64,000 nt of DNA from a virus, in the IMG/VR virus record IMGVR_UViG_3300021197_001793, positions 1 through 64,000 of that record; one strand, 5' to 3'. Shown here piece by piece: positions 59,960 through 64,000 of the stretch (positions are counted from its first letter, which is position 1; each line of letters opens with the position of its first letter). The notes beneath the pieces are model-generated. The model saw only the letters and a program-made list of their open reading frames with translations, was not told the DNA's origin and did no database searches. Made by a program: the position numbers and the translations under genes.

Positions 59960-61646
59960 AGAGATATTAGATCAACTGATCATGGAGCAGTTAAGCAGAC
60001 TGGATGAGGAGCTAACTGTTGATATTGGCGTTACCTCTAAAGAAATATTTAATGCTGACCCAAGTGCAGACAATGCAGAAAGCAAGCTCCTCACCTTAAT
60101 TAAGTTGGCGATGGATAATCTAAAAACTGGTAAAGACTTAGAACTCAAAGATCTTGAAGATGTTGCCGAAATTAATGAAGACACAAATAAGTTCGAACTT
60201 GATGACTTTGCACAATATGTAAAAAAGTTTGCTGATCCTAAATCAGACCTCGATACGGATAAGAGAAACACAGAATATTTCCGAAAGCTAAAAGTAGCCC
60301 TGCAAAGGACAATTAATATATTGACTCAGGCCATAAATGCTGGGCAAGACGACGATATTATCAAAAATATGTTAGCAAAAGCAAAAACAATTATGGCTGG
60401 GGATTATAGCAAGGACACTCCTGAGCCGGGCTTTGATCCCTTCGAGAAAGACCCAGACACCAGCCAAGTGTCCTCACTCCCTCAAATTCCCCTTGAAATC
60501 TCTATGGGTGGTAAACTAGCACCAGCCACAGCGAATGCTTTTTCTGAGGCATTTGCGGGCGCCACAACCGTCGAGGCAAGGGTAAATAGAATGGCCGAAT
60601 TGGCTTCTAATATCACCGTAGGCAAAAATCCCACGGGCACGATTGGTGAAAACGTCTCTGGCCTTGTTATTCTAGATGCTTTGGCTCGAATGACCCGCTC
60701 TATTGAGGCAGGATCTGCTAGCGGATGGTTGTTGGAAGGCTTCTTGGGCGCTTTGTTTGGTGGTACCGATGTTGGTGCCGCAATGGGGGCAGCCGACTTT
60801 TCATTGAAAGGGATCTTCTCCTCCAAAGGTGTTAAGGGCGGTAGTGCCAAGTTTTATGCATCAACCGCAACCTCTTTTGGAGGACAATCATACACAGATT
60901 TTAATAAGCTCGCAGCAGGCGAGTCGATAAGATATGTGATGGCGGAAAAAGCAACAGACACCGGAAAAAGAGCAACTGGAATAGCGGCCAAAACCTTTGT
61001 AGCAATACAGGTTTATATAGTCGATGTCAAACGGAAACAAGTAACACCCAAATGGACAGCCAATGGAAATACGATTGATGCCGTTGACACTCTCCCGGAG
61101 AATTGGCAAAACGCAACTCGTATGCGAGCGGCATTAATTGCTGTGGCCAAAGATTTTGAGTTTGTTATTTATGGTCCGAAAGGGACGAGCACAATACCAT
61201 TTGCTATCCCCAAGACAAGCACATCAGCAGCAATTCTAAAAGGTAGCGGAAATACTTTACAAGTCTTCGCTGACAAAGGCAAAAAAATAAGATTTAAATT
61301 TGCTCGTGATCAACCAAAAAAATGGCCAAAGCCATTCAACATTCCAATACCGCAAGTAACTGATTACCAAACCAATATTAAGACTGCAACCAAACTTGTT
61401 AGCGCAAAAGTTAATGATATGTTTGAAACCGCATCCAGACTTAGGTCACGCATGGATTCTTATGTTATGGGCGGAGACATCACAGATGGTCTTGCATCAG
61501 TCAAGGAATACACCACGTTGAAAAACAAAATCAACGAAGCATACGGAGACCTTGAAAAGGAAACAGGCGTTAAGCCACAAATAAATGAAAATAATTTAGA
61601 GAATATACTTGACAAATTGATTCAAGAGGTTATATTAACTAAGTAA
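59946..61646 (+). CDS. Probable packaged protein with tag-like N-terminus and nuclease-like middle (566 aa)
   Basis: The ATG at 59946 overlaps the endolysin stop; a purine run (AGGGGAAATTAAAG) precedes it. Residues 1-14, MKLTEEILDQLIME, share Lys2, Ile12 and Glu14 with three other proteins; I-M-E is a T4 gp21-type site. Residues 1-180 are charged and helical. Residues about 255-300 show GWLLEGFLGALFGG, GAADFSLKG and GSAKFYAS, which recall the Glu, Asp and x-Lys order of PD-(D/E)XK nucleases found in other marine phage proteins. No firm match can be claimed. The last 40 residues carry IPIPQVTDY and a helix. Possibly an injected nuclease; speculative. Confidence 0.5.
   Translation: MKLTEEILDQLIMEQLSRLDEELTVDIGVTSKEIFNADPSADNAESKLLTLIKLAMDNLKTGKDLELKDLEDVAEINEDTNKFELDDFAQYVKKFADPKSDLDTDKRNTEYFRKLKVALQRTINILTQAINAGQDDDIIKNMLAKAKTIMAGDYSKDTPEPGFDPFEKDPDTSQVSSLPQIPLEISMGGKLAPATANAFSEAFAGATTVEARVNRMAELASNITVGKNPTGTIGENVSGLVILDALARMTRSIEAGSASGWLLEGFLGALFGGTDVGAAMGAADFSLKGIFSSKGVKGGSAKFYASTATSFGGQSYTDFNKLAAGESIRYVMAEKATDTGKRATGIAAKTFVAIQVYIVDVKRKQVTPKWTANGNTIDAVDTLPENWQNATRMRAALIAVAKDFEFVIYGPKGTSTIPFAIPKTSTSAAILKGSGNTLQVFADKGKKIRFKFARDQPKKWPKPFNIPIPQVTDYQTNIKTATKLVSAKVNDMFETASRLRSRMDSYVMGGDITDGLASVKEYTTLKNKINEAYGDLEKETGVKPQINENNLENILDKLIQEVILTK
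61609..61636 (+). promoter_or_regulatory. Sigma70 promoter (TTGACA-16-TATATT) for groEL
   Basis: TTGACA 61609-61614, 16 nt, TATATT 61631-61636, inside the last codons of the previous gene. The ATG of groEL is 28 nt beyond. Confidence 0.75.
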
Positions 61647-61664
61647 ACTAATTTTGGAGGAAAA

Positions 61665-63230
61665 ATGAACAGATTATTCAGTAAAGGTTACGAACTGAAT
61701 TCAAAAATTCTTGAAGGTATTAATAAGTTAGCAGATAATGTTGCAACTACCCTCGGCCCTAAAGGCCGCAACGTTATTCTGTTTCACAAGGAGCAAGGAG
61801 TCCCCGTTATCACCAAAGATGGTGTGACGGTTGCTAAGTTTGTGGAACTTGAAGATCCTTTCGAGAATGTAGGAGCGCAGATTGTGAAGCAAGCCGCAGA
61901 GCAATCAGCAACTAAGGCTGGTGATGGTACAACAACTGCCACCGTCCTTACGAGGGCAATTCTTCAACGAGCGCAGAAGTACCTGACCGCAGGTGTGTCC
62001 CCCATAGAAATTAAGCGTGGCATGGACAAAGCATGTGATGCAATTATTGAAAGACTGAAGGAAATCGCCATCCCTGTCAGGTCTGAAAAAGACATTCGAC
62101 ATATCGCAACTATCTCAGCAAACAATGATAAATCTATTGGTCAGTTGATATCCACAGCAGTTGACTCTGCTGGTAAGGATGGCTCTGTACTCGTTGAAGA
62201 AGCTCGCTCCCTTAAAACTAGTCTCGATCTAATCGAAGGATTCAGGTTTGATTCGGGCTACTTGTCTTCAACCTTTATCAACAACGAGAGAAATGGGACA
62301 ATTGAGTATGATAATCCACTTATCGTGGTCACCGATGAAAAGATTGAAACAATCGAACAGATTCTGCCCACACTGGAGCTAGCTGCTCGTGATAACCGAC
62401 CGCTCTTAATTGTAGCAGACATGGAAGGTCAGGCATTGGCTGCTGTTATAGCTAACGCTGTTCGAGGCACAATGAAGATTGTTGCTGTAAAGCCTCCCCG
62501 GTATGGAGAGGAGCGAAGGAACATATTGAAAGATATCTGCTCCTCCACTGGTGCTACGTTTATCACACGTGAAAATCAACTTCAACTAAAACAGGTGCAA
62601 CTTACACACTTCGGCCAATCCAAGTCTATTTCTATTAACAAAGGTTGGACTACGATGGTCGGAGGCAAAGGTGACTACGAAGGGATTGATAGAAAGATTG
62701 AAGCCCTTAAGGTGGAGATCAAAGACACTGAATCCCTTAAAGAGTGTGAAAGGATACAAGAGAGAATCACACGCCTTGCTTCCGGGGTCGCTGTTATTAA
62801 AGTAGGTGCAGCCACAGAAATAGAAATGATAGAAAAGAAACACAGAATTGATGATGCTTTAGAAGCCGTAAGGTCTGCACAAGAGGAGGGCATTGTAGCT
62901 GGTGGCGGTATCGCTTTGTTGCGATCTTCATCCAACCTACATGTAGAAACAGAAAACGAAGAACAGTCGATTGGAGCCAAAATTATTCTTGATGCTGTTG
63001 AAGAACCTTTGCGTCAAATGGCTATAAACGCCGGAAAATCACCCGATCTTATTGTAGATAGGGTAAGGCGCCTCGAAACAAATTGCGGCTATAATTTCAT
63101 GAATGACAGCGAAGTAAACATGCTTGATTCAGGTATTGTAGACCCAGCAAAGGTAACTCGCTGCGCTCTTCAGAATGCCGTATCGGTCGCCTCTACCTTG
63201 ATTACAACCAGTCACGCTATTGTATCATAG
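61665..63230 (+). CDS. groEL: Chaperonin GroEL-like (521 aa)
   Basis: The ATG at 61665 follows TTTGGAGGAAAA. Key parts are conserved: [12 protein letters not shown] (28-39), [17 protein letters not shown] (84-100) with Asp87 of the ATP site, [15 protein letters not shown], and [14 protein letters not shown] in the C-terminal equatorial domain. The apical domain (residues about 185-370) is less conserved. It is shorter than E. coli GroEL (548 aa) and lacks the GGM-rich C-terminal tail. It folds phage and host proteins; the head protein of T4-like phages needs such help. The phage GroES-like gene is 17 kb away, with its own promoter. Several large phages encode groEL; having both parts in one phage is less common. 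Confidence 0.93.
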   Translation: MNRLFSKGYELNSKILEGINKLADNVATTLGPKGRNVILFHKEQGVPVITKDGVTVAKFVELEDPFENVGAQIVKQAAEQSATKAGDGTTTATVLTRAILQRAQKYLTAGVSPIEIKRGMDKACDAIIERLKEIAIPVRSEKDIRHIATISANNDKSIGQLISTAVDSAGKDGSVLVEEARSLKTSLDLIEGFRFDSGYLSSTFINNERNGTIEYDNPLIVVTDEKIETIEQILPTLELAARDNRPLLIVADMEGQALAAVIANAVRGTMKIVAVKPPRYGEERRNILKDICSSTGATFITRENQLQLKQVQLTHFGQSKSISINKGWTTMVGGKGDYEGIDRKIEALKVEIKDTESLKECERIQERITRLASGVAVIKVGAATEIEMIEKKHRIDDALEAVRSAQEEGIVAGGGIALLRSSSNLHVETENEEQSIGAKIILDAVEEPLRQMAINAGKSPDLIVDRVRRLETNCGYNFMNDSEVNMLDSGIVDPAKVTRCALQNAVSVASTLITTSHAIVS

Positions 63231-63234
63231 GTTA

Positions 63235-63243
63235 CTATTTAGT
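63235..63243 (+). promoter_or_regulatory. Putative late promoter motif CTATTTAGT
   Basis: CTATTTAGT is the same sequence as at 17795, 23 nt before the ATG of the holin-like gene. It fits late expression of a lysis gene. Confidence 0.45.
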
Positions 63244-63257
63244 TGTGGAGAAACCCC

Positions 63258-63542
63258 ATGAATGAACAAGATATACAATCTTTGAAAATAACGTTAGTTG
63301 AAATCAATAGCGAACTTAAAAACATGGTTCAAAAGCAAGAAGAGCTACACAACGACATTAAGGATGTCAAGTCAGCAATTTATAATCCCAACTCTGGTCT
63401 TTATACAAGAATACGTGACCTTGATGAGAGGATAAAGGACTTAGAATCGTGGCAAGGTAATGTCACAAAGATACTTTGGACAATTGCCACAACGGTAACC
63501 GGATTGGTTGCCGCAACAATTTATAAACTAATAATGGAGTAA
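63258..63542 (+). CDS. Coiled-coil plus membrane-span protein, XhlA/holin-like (94 aa)
   Basis: The ATG at 63258 follows GTGGAGAAACCCC. Residues 5-70 form a charged coiled coil (LVEINSELKNMVQKQEELHN), and residues 73-92 a C-terminal span, TKILWTIATTVTGLVAATIY. This layout is that of XhlA-type hemolysin or holin-accessory proteins, which let endolysin reach the wall. It lies 3.3 kb after the endolysin. No other holin is obvious except the minus-strand hairpin gene at 51181. A late motif supports a lysis or late role. Confidence 0.6.
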   Translation: MNEQDIQSLKITLVEINSELKNMVQKQEELHNDIKDVKSAIYNPNSGLYTRIRDLDERIKDLESWQGNVTKILWTIATTVTGLVAATIYKLIME

Positions 63543-63545
63543 AAA

Positions 63546-63851
63546 ATGGATGTTAGAATAGCTTATGCCGTCAATCTGGACAACGTACCAGAGAAGGTGG
63601 AAGAGATGTTAAATGAAATAGATATACGCAAAGCTGCCCAAATGGTAACGCTTGCGATGGAAATGTTAGAACTGGGACATCACGATATGGGATCTACCCT
63701 TATTGAAGAGGCAAGACAAGCACTTGCGAAAGCGGATAGAAAACTCACAGATGCCCACATGATTTTAAATGGATACACCGAGGCAAAGAAAGACCCAGAA
63801 CCCGAAAGATCAGATGTAGCTGACTCTACAGGAGAACCAGATGCTGATTAG
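63546..63851 (+). CDS. Conserved hypothetical helical protein (101 aa)
   Basis: The ATG at 63546 lies three bases after the previous stop, with GGAG at 63535-63538. It begins MDVRIAYAVNLDNVPEKVEE and continues with helices (TLAMEMLELGHHDMGSTLIE then EARQALAKADRKL) and an acidic tail. Such short proteins with an 'x-x-x-Y-x-V-x-L-x-x-V-P' start recur in T4-like marine phages without known role. The last 11 nt overlap the next start. Confidence 0.55.
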   Translation: MDVRIAYAVNLDNVPEKVEEMLNEIDIRKAAQMVTLAMEMLELGHHDMGSTLIEEARQALAKADRKLTDAHMILNGYTEAKKDPEPERSDVADSTGEPDAD

Positions 63852-64000
63852 CGGAGATTTGGTACGGATTCCTCAAGGAACAGTTATCAATACAGAGGGT
63901 CAACAATTAGCCCCTATGCCAATAGCGGTTGTATCCACACCAGTGATGGGTATTGTGCTAGAAAGCAGAGACGTAATGGCGAAAGTCCTGATGAATAACG
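63841..64000 (+). CDS. Small SH3-like protein, 3' truncated by window edge
   Basis: The ATG at 63841 follows CAGGAGAACCAG and lies in the end of the previous gene. The visible 53 residues start LISGDLVRIPQGTVI and go on MGIVLESRDVMAKVL, the GD-hV-x-x ... GIV pattern of the small beta-barrel family seen at 46213, 50572 and 51409. The gene runs off the window. Confidence 0.6.
   Translation, partial: MLISGDLVRIPQGTVINTEGQQLAPMPIAVVSTPVMGIVLESRDVMAKVLMNN

Noticed and set aside
1-64000. tRNA genes, CRISPR arrays, insertion sequences, integrase
   Set aside because: I scanned gaps between genes and saw no cloverleaf, spaced repeats, terminal inverted repeats with a transposase, or recombinase motifs.

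Overview
The window is a 64-kb piece of the genome of a large tailed double-stranded DNA bacteriophage with a contractile tail (myovirus). The evidence is a T4-type head and tail set in T4-like order (scaffold, gp23-type capsid protein, gp13/gp14 neck proteins, a probable gp15-type completion protein, gp18 sheath, gp19 tube, gp26-type baseplate protein, tape measure, gp53-type wedge) and a T4-type replication core (gp32, UvsX, DnaB-type helicase, FEN-type exonuclease). It is not a close T4 relative. It has a family A polymerase reduced to the polymerase domain, a second polymerase of the bacterial DnaE type, a B12-dependent ribonucleotide reductase and ThyX. This mix resembles distant 'Far-T4' and uncultured marine phages. 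The DNA is AT-rich. No tRNA, integrase, CRISPR array, insertion sequence, portal, terminase or prohead protease is visible, so the window is only part of the genome. The host cannot be named; standard sigma70 promoters and strong Shine-Dalgarno sites suggest an ordinary bacterium.

Layout, almost all on the + strand. (1) 1-8348: five tail-fibre or adhesin genes that share N-terminal and C-terminal modules, two of them carrying LamG-like domains. (2) 8411-12087: scaffold, major capsid protein and a small structural protein. (3) 12223-23327: neck, sheath, two tail tubes and baseplate protein, with an 821-aa probable internal virion protein inserted. (4) 23390-32885: tape measure, baseplate proteins and a 1477-aa giant. 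(5) 32885-42149: PolA, a tubulin/FtsZ-like protein, gp32, a GHKL ATPase, UvsX, a PD-(D/E)XK nuclease, 5'-3' exonuclease and helicase. (6) 42160-50612: nucleotide metabolism (NrdJ, ThyX), GroES-like, a J-domain protein, a nucleotidyltransferase-like protein and a cytosine-deaminase-like enzyme. (7) 50572-57261: tiny genes, one two-helix membrane gene on the minus strand, a phosphoesterase, DnaE and dUTPase. (8) 57324-64000: acidic protein, ClpP, endolysin, a probable packaged protein, GroEL and a holin-like protein.

Two promoter classes can be read. Six near-consensus sigma70 promoters (TTGACA, 16-17 nt, TATAAT-like) precede replication, nucleotide and chaperone genes. A separate motif, CTATTTAT or a close variant, lies 23-54 nt upstream of nine start codons, nearly all of structural or lysis genes, and is proposed as the late promoter of this phage. 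Rho-independent terminators separate the modules.

The most interesting points are: a shared 14-residue N-terminal tag on four otherwise unrelated proteins that resembles the T4 capsid-targeting and cleavage signal; a divergent tubulin-like protein; the proposed late promoter motif; two dissimilar DNA polymerases; a proteostasis set (GroEL, GroES, J-domain, ClpP); a sigma70 promoter whose predicted start lies inside a terminator stem; and a solitary antisense two-helix membrane gene next to a perfect inverted repeat. All product calls rest on motif recognition by eye; no database search was run.
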